This document shows, one piece after another, positions 1 to 12,979 of a DNA stretch of 64,000 nucleotides. The DNA comes from Manis javanica (lineage: Eukaryota; Chordata; Mammalia; Pholidota; Manidae). A program made the position numbers and the translations under genes. Where the stretch lies: positions 40,862,001-40,926,000 of the forward strand of contig NC_133158.1 in NCBI RefSeq assembly GCF_040802235.1. The letters run 5' to 3'. The notes beneath the pieces are model-generated. The model did not search any database. It worked only from the letters and a program-made list of their open reading frames with translations, and was not told the DNA's origin. The stretch's first letter is position 1; each line of letters starts with the position of its first letter.

Positions 1-1084
1 GTGTGCCCCTGCGCTGCCCCCGCCCTGTGCCCAGGGACTGAACTGAGCCAGATGGGCCATCTATGGGGACAGAAGGGGAGTGTGCACCTAGGCAGGGAGG
101 CGCCGGCTCTGTCCCAGGGCCTCTCAGTTTCCACAGCATGGAAGGTGGGAGCTAGTGATTGCTCAGATCCAGAACAGTCCGGCAGGCCCCCTGGGCCGTG
201 GAAGTCCGTGGTAAGGGGGGGGAGCAGGCACCTCTGCCCCAGGGAAGTTCAAATCCCCAGGCCTGCCCTCTGAGCGGGCACCTGTCCACCCTGGAGTCCC
301 CGAACTGCGGGCGTCAGAGCCTAGGTCTGCAGGGAGGGGCGTTAAGGCCCGGGGGCTTCCCCAGAGCCTCTGGTCCCTACTCCCTGGCCAGAACCGCCCC
401 TCTCGGTGACTGCGTGAGGAGACTGGCGCAAGCGCGGTGCCTCCAGGGACAGGGGAACAGGGCCGAGGGGGCGGCCGGGAGCCTGGGGTGGCAAGGCCCG
501 AAGTGCGGCCAGGCCCGAAGTGTGGCCCTCGCTGCTTCCCATCGCCCCTGCGCATGCAAGGCGCCGAGGGCCGGGGCAGATAAGGTGACCAGCGCATTGT
601 CAGATTTCTGCCTGCATGTGGGTTTGTATTGTTTTTAGCTCGGATTCATCAAGTGGTTTGGATGCCTGGGCCTGTCTCTAAGTGTGTTTACTTGCAAATC
701 CAAGCCAAGGTTAAACAAATGGCCTTAATTAAACATTCACCCCGCCCCAGCTACACTTATCAGAGGCACAGCCAGAGGTGCAGCACAGCAGGAGCCCGGG
801 AGACTCTGCAGCGGAAAGCAGTTAAGGCCTCCTCCTCCTCCTCCGGGAAAAGCCCACCAGAACATCCAGGTGAAGGGAACGGAGCCGGGCCCTCACCTCA
901 CGCCGTGGACAGCCCACTGGGCCCAAGACCGGCATGTAAGAGCTGAGGTTATACACTTCTCACGACACAGAGGAAAGGCCATGACCCCGGGCTGGCTGAT
1001 GACTCCAAAGGGACAGGCATCAGTGGCTGCCTGAAAATTAGAGACTCTCGTGACACGGCCGACAGAGGGAAAAGGCAGGGGAGA
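1..1084. other. GC-rich left edge with a weak CpG-rich patch
   Basis: The first about 580 bp are CpG-rich, densest at about 290-580, but by my rough count this is only borderline for a CpG island. I see no exon or splice pattern. The rest is unassigned. Confidence 0.4.
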
Positions 1085-1875
1085 AGACATCTGCCAGTCA
1101 TGCATCTGCAAGGGCTGACATCCAGAATGCACAGGGACCTCCTAAAACTCAGCAGCAAAGCAAACAACCCCAATCAAAGACCGGCCAAGGACTTGAATAG
1201 ACATTTCTCCAAAGAAGACATGCACATTGGCAGTCAGCCCACGAGGAGATGCTCAACATCGCTGATCACTGGGGAAACTCAAATTAAAACCACACGAGCT
1301 AACACTTCATACCCAGGAGGACAGCTGTTACTGAAACAACAAGAGCAAACAGCACGGTGCGCTAAATGTTGGCTCAGATGTGAAATAAGTGGCCCCCGTG
1401 CACTGCTGGTGGGGCTGTGAGACGCTGCAGCTGCCATGAGAACAGTACACAGCTCCTCCAAACTCGAAACGTAGAATTAGGGCATCACCCAACAATTCCA
1501 CTTCTGAGGTCTGTACCCAAAAGTAGTGAAAGCAGAGACCCAAACAGAACAGATATATATATATATAGTATACCATGTCCATCACAGCACTAGTCACAAA
1601 AGCCAGAAAGTGGAAGGAAACAGCTTCAATGTCCATCAGTGGATGAATGGATAAAACAAGTCCATCACAAAGGGGCAGATACTCTGGGAGTTGCTTATAC
1701 AGAGACAGAAAGAAGGTGGTGGGGGCTGGGGTGGGGCAGCGGACTTGTTTAGTGGGTACAGTTTCAGGTGGGGAAGAGGTTGAAGTCCCCAACTTACTAC
1801 CACTATGTGGGACACTTACAAATGGTTAACAGGGTAAATTTTGTGCTATATATATTTTACCACAATCTTAAGAAA
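1085..1875 (+). mobile_element. Old L1 (L1M) 3' end
   Basis: The segment follows the end of L1 ORF2 and the 3' UTR: GACTTGAATAGACATTTCTC, GAAGACATGCACATTGG, GAGATGCTCAACATCGCTGA, then CAATGTCCATCAGTGGATGA and a terminal TATATATTTTACCACAATCT. Frames are broken. A short (TA)n run sits inside at about 1553-1567. Confidence 0.85.
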
Positions 1876-2774
1876 TAAAGAGCCTAAATATAACTATTTA
1901 TTTTTCATAGTAAGTATGTTAACTTTTATGCCTTATTAAATTCTTCACAGATACATGAAAGCTAGCACTAAATTGTATGGCACTGAAACAAAAAAAACAT
2001 TTAATCAAAATACCACACTATATCAACCCTTCTGCATTTGTTATCTTTAAAGTCCAGTTCAGGAATATACTATTATTTTTATTAGAGTTGTGACTGTAAG
2101 CTGAGAGATACAAACAATTTAAGTTTGTAAAACAGTATTAGATTGTGTGAGTGAACTTGATTTGTTATAAGCTGAATTTGTTAGGTAGATAAGAACAAAG
2201 CGTTCAGAAGTTTGGTTTGTTTTATAAATGTTTCCTGTGAGGTATTTGAAATGCTTAAAAAGAAAAACAAATGTACTAAATTACAGCAGAACTTAAAATA
2301 TTAAAGGAAATTTAACTTTAATCAAAGGCCAGTGAACAGCAATCTTCGTAAGAAGAGGCACAAACCCCACACTGGGAAGGCTTGCTGGTCCTGCATGTGA
2401 TTAACTAGTTGACCTTGTTTTCAAACAAAAAGTTAATAACTGATGAGGAATATTCCAAAGTGGTGGGTAGGAATTGCATTTGCTGAGTGAGAGGCAACAT
2501 TGGAAACAAAAATGTGTGTAAGGCCTTCAAGACGCCCAGCCTCTCACCTGTCCTTACGACGACTGTTACTGGCACTGGCGTAGTCAAAGGGTGACCTTGG
2601 ACCCAAGCTGGAACCACAGCCCCTGCAGAGACGTGGTTGAGGGGCAGGCAGGGAATCTGGGCTGGGCAGCCAGGCCTGCCTCAGGACTTTGGGGATGGAA
2701 TGAAGGGAGTCAAGCCAATCCCCATGGAAATACAGAGAAAAGGGCTGCTTTTCTAGCAAAACAGAAATGACCAA

Positions 2775-3060
2775 AACCAATCTTCGAAGAACTAGAACAT
2801 CTGAATGGTCCACCTTCCAGAGAAGAAATTAGGAAGCTGGTTAAAGCTCTTTTTGGAAAAGTTCAGCCCAGCTGAATTTTGTTTACTTCTTTAACAGCTA
2901 TTTCAATCTCTTGTAAACTTTTCTAGGCCTCCAAAAAAGATGGAAAGTTTCCTTTAACTTATGACAACACAACTTCCATAAAGAAGGCATGTGGAAATGA
3001 TGGTATTCATGTGTGACTATAGATTCAAGTGTTCTAGATAAAGTAGAAAAAGACTCCAGT
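2775..3060 (+). mobile_element. Possible highly decayed L1 ORF2 fragment
   Basis: Words such as GAACTAGAACATCTGAATGG, AGAAGAAATTAGGAAG and ATCTCTTGTAAACTTTTC resemble the L1 ORF2 region just before the reverse transcriptase, in order. Divergence is high, so the call is tentative. Confidence 0.4.
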
Positions 3061-3944
3061 ACCTCAAACACCATGCCCTGCCACCGTGCTAGCCAGGCAA
3101 GGATGGTTCAAGAGCAGGTGTTGTTCAGCATTTAGGAGGAAGATGCAGAGATTCTAGGCTGAGCCATCAGAGCAAATGCCCCTCAATCGCTCTGTTTCTG
3201 GAGGCCTGAGGGAGCCCAGAGAGGGTGCAGGTGCGTGGACTGGAGGGGGCTGGAGTCTAACAGGTGTGGGTGGATGTGGGAGCATGGGGCCCCCCACAAC
3301 GGGGATTCAGTGAAGGCCCAGGGAGATAAACCACCAGTCCTGCACCAGGAGGCCCTGGGAGCCTCTGGGCAACATGCTACTGGAGGGACCTAGGGTGGGG
3401 GTGGGGAGCTCTTAGATGGCAGGTCACAGACTCCCAGTTCAAACTGCAGGCGCAGGCAGGAGACCCATCAGGGTGACCATGAGTGTCCTGAGCCAGGCCA
3501 GGAGCAGCTCTGGCCTCCTCCCTCCCCTGCTCCTCTGCAGGGCTGGGCCCCACTGCTCCAGTGCACAGGAAGGGGACGCAGGCCATCTGCAGCCTGGGAA
3601 AGGCCTGTGCGCCAGTCAAAGGAGTTATGGGCAGGCAGCCGAGCCACAGCTCCACGCTCCTGAGGGAGGGGGCTTGCAGGCCCAGTGCCCGCCCTGGTCA
3701 CAGGCCAGCTGTCCTATGGACAGCTCAGGGCACATGCCTCTCCTGGTCCCTCTGAGAGGCTGGCAAATGTCACACCAGGCAAGCTGGGCTATGGTCACAT
3801 CGGCAAAGGTTACGCTGGGCCTCAAAAGAGAAGAATGCTTTGTGTCTGTATTTGGTGGTCACAATAGCTGTAAAATAAGCAGAACTACATTGAGTGTTGG
3901 GTTTCGTCCTCTGCTCAGCTGACAGAGATGTGCTGCGGCCGCCT

Positions 3945-4025
3945 CTCTTTTGCAGACAGGGAAATGAGGCAGGAACGGCTGGGCAGCTTGCCAGTGGCAA
4001 GGCCACTAGCCTCCAGGGGGCCAGG
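3945..4025 (-). repeat. Probable MIR SINE fragment
   Basis: TTTTGCAGACAGGGAAATGAGGC followed by GGGCAGCTTGCCAGTGGC resembles the reverse complement of the MIR core (cagatgaggaaactgaggc ... agtaacttgccc). Confidence 0.4.
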
Positions 4026-5492
4026 CTCCGGCTGGAGCCCCGGCCCCTCAGCTCCCTGCTCGCCCGAGGCTGGTGAGGACAGCCGCAGCCGGGCGGGCCA
4101 GGGTCTCGTGTCTGCAGACTGCCCGCCTCTCCTGAGTACCCAGAGCCTGGAGCCCTGACCCGGGGCTCCACCTCAGGCAGACTGGAGGGAAACTGGAGCC
4201 GGCAGTTAGGGGGGCACCTTGCAGGGGCTGCTGGCAGCAGCGAGGCCCTGTCTGGCCCCAGCCAGACTCCCCTAGCTGGGGAGAACATTCCTCAGATGCC
4301 CCTGGTACAGCCACACCATGTACCCCCAAGCACACTGTCGCCTGGGACCCAGGCCTTGATGGGCCTGTGAGTGGAAAGTCTCACCTGGGGGCTTCCTGGA
4401 CATTGGTGCCACCAGGGCTGTTCAAATGAGGATGACAGCAGCCGAGGAGGGAAGAGATGCCCGGAACCCTCAAGGGCAGCTGGGAGGGTGGGGCCTGAGC
4501 GCCCTGGGTACAGGTGGCACAGGGGGCGGGGCTTCACTCCACAGGGGATGGACATGCAGTTCCCAGACCCCATCCCCCAGCCTAGGCTCCTGGGCTGCTG
4601 CCAGCAGGGTCCTCAAATGGGGGCCACCAAGAGAAAAGGGGAGAGGCAAGAAGAGCCCTTGGCCCAGGGGGTGGGCAACAGCCTCAGGAAGCCCTCCTCC
4701 CCCGGGCACGACCCCAGCATGGAGCCATTGACTGCCTTCCTCATACACCCAGGGAAACAGTACCTCGCCATGAGGAAAAGTCTGAAGGAAGAGTACACTC
4801 AGGCTGTTACATTACACGCGGGGATGTGGGGCTGAGCCGCACAGGGGCCGGACTGAAGCAGGTGGGCACCGGGCAGCAGGGGGAATGAGAGCTGAGGAGG
4901 CGAGGAAGAAATGGGTGACAAGACGTGGTCACGATTCTAAAGGACGTTTGAGGACAAAAACTAGAGACTCACCAGGTGCATAATGGGTTTCCAGATGGAG
5001 ACACCTGGGCAAACAGGACAGACAGTGACCGAGGACAGAGCAGGAGACTTTCTTGAACTAAAGACAGATCTCAGTCTGCTTTGCAAAGGGCTTGTTAGGA
5101 ACAAAGGAAAATTCGTGGCAATCTGGGGAGGTCCTCAAATATAAAATATCAGACAAGCTCACAGAGAAACTCAGGGTGGCCCAAGTGAGTCGTGCAGACA
5201 CAAGGAGACCACATGGGCCCGCTGTGTGGACACCTTTACACTGGTACCGACACGCCCCTATCAGCTCAGTTTCTCTGGAGAGCCCTGCCTACCGTGCATG
5301 GTGGAGGAGCAGCCTGAATGTCACTACAGGTGCAGACAAGGCGAGAAGGGGCCTGGCTGCAGGCTGGGAGGGCTGGGGGTGCAGGGTGTGGGGTGTGATG
5401 GGGGCTGTTTTTCTTACTTGAGCTGCGCTGGAAGGGTCCTGGCTGGGCAGGGGGCCTGAGGCAGCCGTGTCCACACCTCTCCCAGGTTTACC

Positions 5493-5786
5493 CAGGTTTA
5501 CTACATGAGTCCACTTATATGCAGATTTTTTCCAATAAATACATTGGAAAATTTGGGGGGAGATTTGCAACAATTTGAAAAAAAAACACTTTCTTTTCTC
5601 TACCTTACTGTATGGCAAGAATACAGCATATCCCACCCATACGAAATACGCGTCAATTGACTCGGTCATTGGAAAGACTTCGGGCCGACAGTAGGCTATT
5701 AGTAGTTGCTTCTGGGGGAGTCAGAAGTTATCCTGCATGGGGGGCTTGGTGCCCCTGACCCCCACACTGTTCAAGGGTCAGCAGTG
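5493..5786 (-). mobile_element. MER2 (Tigger-type DNA transposon) remnant
   Basis: The right end ACTGTTCAAGGGTCAGC is close to the MER2 terminal repeat in reverse complement (GTTCAAGGGTCAACTG). Inside are CAGTAGGCTATTAGTAGTT, GGGGGAGTCAGAAGTTAT and CACTTATATGCAGATTTTTT, all in MER2 order. It is a non-autonomous element with no transposase frame. Confidence 0.8.
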
Positions 5787-8700
5787 TCACCTTGTAATCT
5801 TCACGTTTTATTCACTAAATATACACGGACTTAATTCTAGCTGCAGTCATTTCTATTTCTTTGTCTGCCACTTCTCACCTGCCATTCCCTGTCCATGGCT
5901 CCCTATTCTCAATCATGTTATTTGCTGGGATAATTTTCTGAGCTGGCGTTTGAGGATGGTGCCGGTCCCCAGGTACTGAGAACATGGATTCTGTTGCAGC
6001 AGGTCACCCACGGGAACCCAGCTGGGTGCACAAGGCATGGTTTGAGGCCATGAAACCATTTATGTGTATTTTTAGGATTACATTTCAGAAACATAAAGTT
6101 TCGTTCTGAATTATGCGGTCTGGCAGGGGAAGGGGACTGCTAACGGGATTCACCTCACTTTAACATTGGCACATTTCCTTTCCATTTACTTTGCTGAAGG
6201 ATTTGACAGCAAATCCCAGGCATCATGTCATTCCTCCCCAAAAACCTTTCTCTATGCATCTCTAAAACACACTAATACTTACCCCCTAACTGAATAATGT
6301 CACCACACTGAATAAAATCAAGACAAATTCTTTCATAATGTCTAATCCCTAAGTTCATGTTTCAACTTCCCAAACTGCCAAGAATATCTTGCACAGCTGG
6401 TGTCTCACAAAGAGGACTCAGTGCAGACCACACGCACGGCTGTTACGTTCCCAGGGCACCCTGCCCAGGGCACATGGCTCTTCTGGGACACTGGCGAGCT
6501 GGAAACCAGGCCAGCTGTCCTGTTCTACACGGGACACTGTCTGGGGCACCTGGTCACCCCTGTAGCTGAAAGGTTGACCTAAAGGCTTGTTAGACTCAAG
6601 TTAAACATTTTGGGCAGAGCGCCTGGCAGCTGCTGTTAGTTTGCGGCACCGCACCACAGTAAGAGGCATCAGAGTGACTTTGCCCTGCAGTGGGTTCACG
6701 GCCAACTTCAGGGCCACGCTTCTGCCAGTGATTTCAAATTGGCTGGATGACTCAAAGTAAAAAAATAATAATGAAGAGAAAATAAATCACTTCCTCTCTA
6801 GAGGAAACTGTCGCACAACCAAGTAGTCATTTGAATCTGCTACAATGAGTCCCAGGATCACTGAACTCCCTACTTCTCAGCCTCCCTTGAAGAAAGTTGC
6901 CTGGGTTTCACTGGAGAAATGCAGCAGGAAGCCTCAGTCATGGTCCCAGGGCTCCCGCCGACGCCGACAGCCCCCTGCTCTCCCTTCTCCCCATCTGTGA
7001 TGACCTCCCGGTCTGGGTGCCCTTACTCCCTGGGATCCGGGCCCACGGGTCTGACTCCCGTGCAGTTTCTGTGCCCCCGTTTCCCTCCCAGGAGCGGGAT
7101 GACAACCCGACACAACCCACAGGCTCTCCAGCTAACCAGATCCACCCTCACAGGGCTGCGCTGCAGTGAATGCTGCTTGGGAAGTGAGCATCTTTCCCAT
7201 CGGGAGAAAGGATGATCGAGTGGGCCACGAGGGCCTGGGTGCCATTTCACTGGGCAGGCCTGTGGCCCGTCCGCATCCACCATTTGCCTCAGCAGTTCCT
7301 ACTCCCCCAGCTGCCCCCAAACTGCTCTCTCCCTGTAACTGGGTAACCCCTGCCAGGTCACAGAGCAGCTGCAAACTTGGCCCAGCCAAGGCAGCCCGGG
7401 GCCCGAGGCCAGCACACCCTTGCCCTGACCGCGTGAGTAAGCACGTGTGTGGTTGCACAGATGTGTGTGCAGCTGCCCTGAACTGGACAGCCAGTATTCT
7501 GCCTTGTGGGTTCCAGTGGTTGCCAAGTGGGCCTGAGTTTGGCTGTGAGCTGTTCCCATGGGGACCCTGGGTCCGGCCCAGCAGGTGACCCAGAAGCAGG
7601 GCTGTCCCTGGGCAGTGCTGTGCCAAGTGGCCAGCAGCAGGGCAGCGCCAGCGGCAGCCCCTCTCCAGCCCTCCTGCTGGCCCCAGACCCGAGAGCCACC
7701 CTGTGGACGTTGTTCAGATCACTTTCCTTTCTCAAAATCAAGAACCAGGAGTGGTATGGCAGATTTGGTTTAAAAAGGAGAAAAAGCGCAGAAAGATGCT
7801 CTTGCAAAAAGACTGCTGAGGAGGGTGACCCGGAGGGATGTGCTCAGTACGGGGGCAGCAGCAGCTGGGGGAAGGGAGGGCAGGGGGCTGCCCGTGAGGC
7901 CCGGGCCCCCAGCGGCTGGCCTGCATGCTCTTCCCTGCTCTGCTCCCCTGGCCCGCGGGCCTCAGCCTACTACTGGCCCACCCCACGTGCAGCCCAGGCT
8001 CCCAGAAGTCACTGGGGTCCTGCTTTCCCCACAGGGTGGGCGGCAGACCTTGGGGAAGGGCCTGGGGGCCCATGCAGGCTCCACCTTACTGGGTAATTCC
8101 TGCACGGCCCAGCCCTCGGCTCTCCCCTGCCCAGCACGGTCCTGAGGGCCGGAACAAACCAACTAGTCTGCCACCCAGGGGAGTCTGTGAGAGGCTGCTT
8201 GGGGTACAGTACACACACCTATACACATGTGCACATGCAGATCCATGCACACACAACATCCCAAGTGTGGCAGTGTGGAGAGTCATCTGGCAGGGCAGGG
8301 CATTGAGCCCATTCCCAATATTGTGCCCCCATCACCTCTGGTTCCAGAACTTCATCTACACAAACGCATTGGGTGAACAGCACCCCCAAATTCAGGTCTC
8401 TGAAGACACACCTGGGGAAAGTTGTGGGTCTGTAGGATCCGGGAAGTCCCTGACACATTTGCCAGGCCCCCAGCCTGGCTGTTTCCTCTGGGCAAGCCCC
8501 CCTCCCTGTGTTTACTTTCTCCAGCCACCAGGGAATCCCCACACCCACACGAGGTCAGCTTTTGGAACATCCCATCCATGGCCAACCTCAGGCACTGTGA
8601 GTACAGGAGCATGACCTTCCTCCAGGTTCAAAGGTCCCTGAACGCATGCTACCTGGTTGGGAAAGAGCCTGGCATCTGCCCAGGCCTTGACCTTGGACAT

Positions 8701-11700
8701 CTTGGGCTAGCAGGCCACCTCTGCTGGGTATTCCTGGCTGGCCCCTTTGGCCCCCAGAGTTCGGCCCCCGCATGTTGGTGGGGGGCTGCTGTGCCCTTGG
8801 CCTGTCCTTAGCGAGGGGGTCCCCAGGCACCGCCTCTGGGCAAGCACTGTGGGTTCATGGGAGAGGCCTGCAAGAAGGCCACAGGCCCCATGACCAATAA
8901 AGATGCCACCCTCCTGGAGAGAAGTTTCCACAAAATGCAGCACCTCTCTGATGGAGCCTCCGATCCATCCATACAAACACAAATGCACATAAATGTAAAT
9001 GTACAGAGCACACCTCACGAGACCAGGAGAGCTCCTGTCCGCCACAACACGGCGGCCCTGCCTTTCCCTCCCAGAACCGGGAGGGCATGGGGGTGGGCTA
9101 GGTATGGGGGTTCACTTTCTCTTTTGTCCACACCAGACTTGTCTGGGAATTGGCTCTCGGCCCGTCGGAACGGTTGGAAATGTGACTAACTGAGTCTGCC
9201 GCTCCCAGCTCCTTCTGGTCAGCCAGCCTCCCACTTCTTACTGAAGAAGTTTTGAGCTTTCCATTTCTGTAGAAACTCCAGTGGTGGCTCGGGCTCCGGT
9301 GCACAGGTGGCCTGTCTTGGTGAGCCCACACACGGCACAGCCCCTTCCTCCCAGAACTTGGGGTCTTCGTTTACGTGTGCCTGCTGTGCAAGGCTCCAAA
9401 GAGGGTTCGAGAACCAGCGCCTGGCCCTCCTGTCAGGTCTCAGAAAACCCACCCACCACCCTCATGCCTGCTGCAGGGGCCACTTTTTCCTGAGTGCCAG
9501 GCAGGTACCAGGGAAGGAGGTAAGCACGCAGCACAGGATCCAGGGGCCACATAAGCGCCTGAGATTTCAGACTGTGCCACAGATACACACAGGTGTGGCC
9601 TTAAGACACCTTTCCACTGCTGTTAGAACACGTGGTGATCTTTTTGATTATAAATTAGTCTGTGCACTTTGTGAGGACTTTGGAAAGTACAGAAGAACAC
9701 GGAGAATTTAAAAATCACCCAGTCTGCAGCCAGCAACTGCCTGTGGGGTAGTGTCCCTCCCAGTCTTTAAAAAGATGTTTCAATTAAAACTGGGTCACTT
9801 GCAATAAATGACACAAGGATGTTTACATGTGTGCCGATGAGAACAGGAATCCAACCAAATACGGCAGCGGGAGTCAGCACTCATTTTCTGCCCCTGGGGA
9901 TGGGCCCGCAGCAGCACGCGCCAGGACAGGGCAGGCCCGAGGGTCTCAGCAGGTGGGGACAGTGTTGGGGGAGAGGCTGGTGGGCCTGTGTCTGTGTCCC
10001 TGGCTGAGGGTGGGGACAGGCTGGGAAGGTGGCAGCGGCTCAGCTGCCTGGTTTCTGGGGTTAGTCCCCGCCAGCACCCTGTTACCTGCTGCCCTCCCCA
10101 CCTTACCCCTCCCAGACCCGGGACAAGTCTGGTGGGGTCCCACCACCAAGGATGGCTCTCCAGTCCCCTTCAGGCACGTCACCTCCCTCACTGCCCCTGA
10201 AGCAGGGCCGGGAGAGAGCCCTCGAGGACCACCTCCCTCTCTCACCAGCCTCAGGGGTCTGTAAGGACAGAGGCCCCCAGGAAAGCACCTGGGTCCCCAC
10301 TGGAACCCTCCCAGCCCCCTGCCCCCGGGACAGGCACCACCAGCATACCAGGAAACCCAGTGTCCAGACCCTATCCCCCCACTTTTCTGGCCCACAAACC
10401 ACCTCACCATTTCACCATTTTTAAGCAGCACACAATAAAGAAGCAAGTTTTGGTTTTTAAAAAAGATTGATTTTCTATCTGCATCTTAATACAGATTTAG
10501 TTGATAACATTTATACTAAATATAAGAAGACTTATGTCAACCTGCACTTATCAGCACATAACTGTCACTTAGGCAAGAAAATGTAGTTCAGGAAATAGTG
10601 ACATTTTAAGTGGAATTACAAGGCATCTAACTTGGGAACCAAACTTTTACCAAGATGTAGACGATACTTAGCTTCACATTAAGCCACAAACACCAGCTCG
10701 CACTGTCTCCTGAGCTGATGTTTGCATCTTGAATTACACCCCAAGGAGGCTACCAGCCTGGTTTGCTATCATTTGTTTTTCTCCCAGGGGTGGCAGCTCC
10801 AGGTGGTTCGGGGTGCACTTGTCTGCAGGAAGTGGGGGGCTTTCATCCCGAGAAAGGCCAGCCCATGACTCACACCTGGTGTGGCCCCTTGGCACTGGTT
10901 CTGGCCCGTCAGAGACATCGAAACCATGAGAACCTTGACTGCCTCTGAGAGAAGCGGACCTGCAGGCCCATCAAGGTCATGTTCCTGTCAGCAGGTAAGT
11001 CAGCCATACCTTCTGTCCTTAGTCAACGATCCCCACGGAGGATAAAACTAAACACATATGCACAGCATCTCAGGAAGGTTGTGCACATGCAGACATAATA
11101 TTAAGCAATAAAGCTGTGCGTACCTATGTCCCAGGACACACAGGACATGCAGCGGTGATGACGGCCCGAGGCGCTGTGGCAGGGCAGGTCGGCCAGGTGC
11201 ACGCAGGGGAAAGCCCGACCGTGAGCAGGCTCCCAGAAGGGTGCGGGGTCTCCCAGATCAGTCCAGTTTGAAGGAATGCCATCTGTCCATTCTCCTATTG
11301 GTTTTCTATAAAAACCAAACTGATATTGTCCTAATAATGACGTGCCCAATTCCTGGCCCAGTGGAAAGGGTGCCTGGGGAGGGGGCTGGCGGGCCCAAAG
11401 AAGGGGTTCTGCCCCACTTCCCAGCAGGATTCGGACCCACATGAGCAGGACACGCCTTCCCTGCCTGAAGCTGAAAACTGGCACTGTTCTGGCTGCCTGG
11501 CTGCCCTCTGTCAGGGGCTTGACACCCACATTCCCATGCGGCCAGAGCACCCAACCTGTCTGCTGATTTACCTGCCACCTGTCCCACATGCCAGGGGCCG
11601 GGAACAGCTGGGCACACTGCTGGGGTGGGTGAGGCAGCAGTGGGCCCAGGGTTCCCGGGGGGAGGAGCGAAGTGGCCAATAGGGATGGGACACTGGCAGG

Positions 11701-12900
11701 CCTGCTGTCCACCCGCACCCATGCCCATCAGAGACCAGAGGCTACTGCTTCTGCTGGAGGAAAGGAGGCCCGGCCAGGTGGGGGAGCCAGCCTGTCCCCA
11801 AGGCAGCCATGGGGAAGCTCAGGTTGCCAGCCCAGGTTCAGGGCACTTCACTCCCGTGACAGCCTACCAACAGTTCAGGCAGTGCGCTCCCAAGCCTGCA
11901 GGACATCGCACTCAGTACTCCCCACTCCTGGAGCTGAGCAGGCCCCCAGAGAGCCTGCTGGGCAGGGGCCTGAAGCTGCTGGGCCCCTGCCCCACATACA
12001 TGGCTATTGTCTGTGCCAGTGTTTCACTTGGCACGGATGCCTCCCTCCACCCTCAGCGCGGTGGCAGCTGGAAGGCTCTGCAAGAACAGCTCACTTCCTC
12101 CCAGCCAGGCCTGTGTCGGGGTCAGGCTCCCGCAGGGAGAAATGAAAAGCCAGGGCAAGTCCCGCCCTGCTTCCCAGGAAAGCCCCTACGAAGCCCCGCT
12201 CCGCTCGACATTTTCACGAGGTTAGTTTTAGCCCATGGAGGACAGGGGATTTCTTCCTCCTGAGGTCTGACAGGCGACACTGTGCCCATCACATGTCCCA
12301 ACGTGGCCCTGCTGGCCACCACCGGCTTGTCCTACAGCCATGGAGCTGTAACGCCCCCTGTGAGAGGCACCCACACTGGAGGGGCTGCACGGCAGGAGGC
12401 GAAGGGGCACCCACTCAGGCCAGCGCCCACCCCACGCCATGATTGTCGAGGTGGGCCAAGCCCGTGGCCAAGGGGCACTGACACACTGCAGCAGAAAACA
12501 CTCTCCCCGCCCAGCGTGCATCATGACTTTCTAGACCTTTCTTGGGGTGGACGTGTGCACACATCACAGGTCTGCAAATGCCTGACCTGGGCAGCAGTGG
12601 GGCCGCCTGACCAGGGCCAGCACCCTCCCAGGCAGGCAGGAGCCAGGGGCTGATGCAGACAGGGGACTAGAAGCACGTATGTTTGGGGCCAAAGAAAGTG
12701 ACAGAATGGGGGCTGCCTGGGCTCTGGGGGTGTGGGGCCCTAGGGGACCCCGGTGGGAGACAGCAGCCTGGACATGCCCAGAGGGAACAGGCTTGGCCCT
12801 CTCCTCCCTTCCGTCAGCTGATGATCCTGGCCTCACGGGCGTCTCCTGGGCCTTGGCTTCCCCACGACCCCTGTGAGGCCTCCCGACCAGGTTCGCGGTC
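5787..12900. other. GC-rich single-copy DNA, no gene recognised
   Basis: About 7 kb with no convincing exon on either strand. 6170-6370 and 9600-9830 are AT-richer and may be very old LINE debris. 8208-8262 is a degenerate CA-rich run. 10430-10730 is AT-rich and unassigned. Long frames here are by-products of GC-rich sequence. Confidence 0.45.
8208..8262. repeat. Degenerate CA-rich microsatellite
   Basis: An interrupted run of ACAC and ATGCACAC words (acacacacctatacacatgtgcacatgc...), without a clean long array. Confidence 0.5.
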
Positions 12901-12979
12901 GCCCGTGTCTCCCCCTCCCGGCCTGCACCTCCCCTTGCTCTTCGCTCTCTCCTCAGCTCTGCAGGGATCTGCACTGCTG

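Larger units (their letters stand above)
1876..5492. other. Mostly unassigned single-copy DNA
   Basis: 1876-2340 is AT-rich and may continue an old repeat. 2775-3060 and 3945-4025 carry weak repeat signals listed separately. No coding exon is seen. Confidence 0.4.

Noticed and set aside
7132-8614. Cluster of 150-230 codon frames on both strands
   Set aside because: No family resemblance or splice-consistent structure. Typical GC-rich chance frames.
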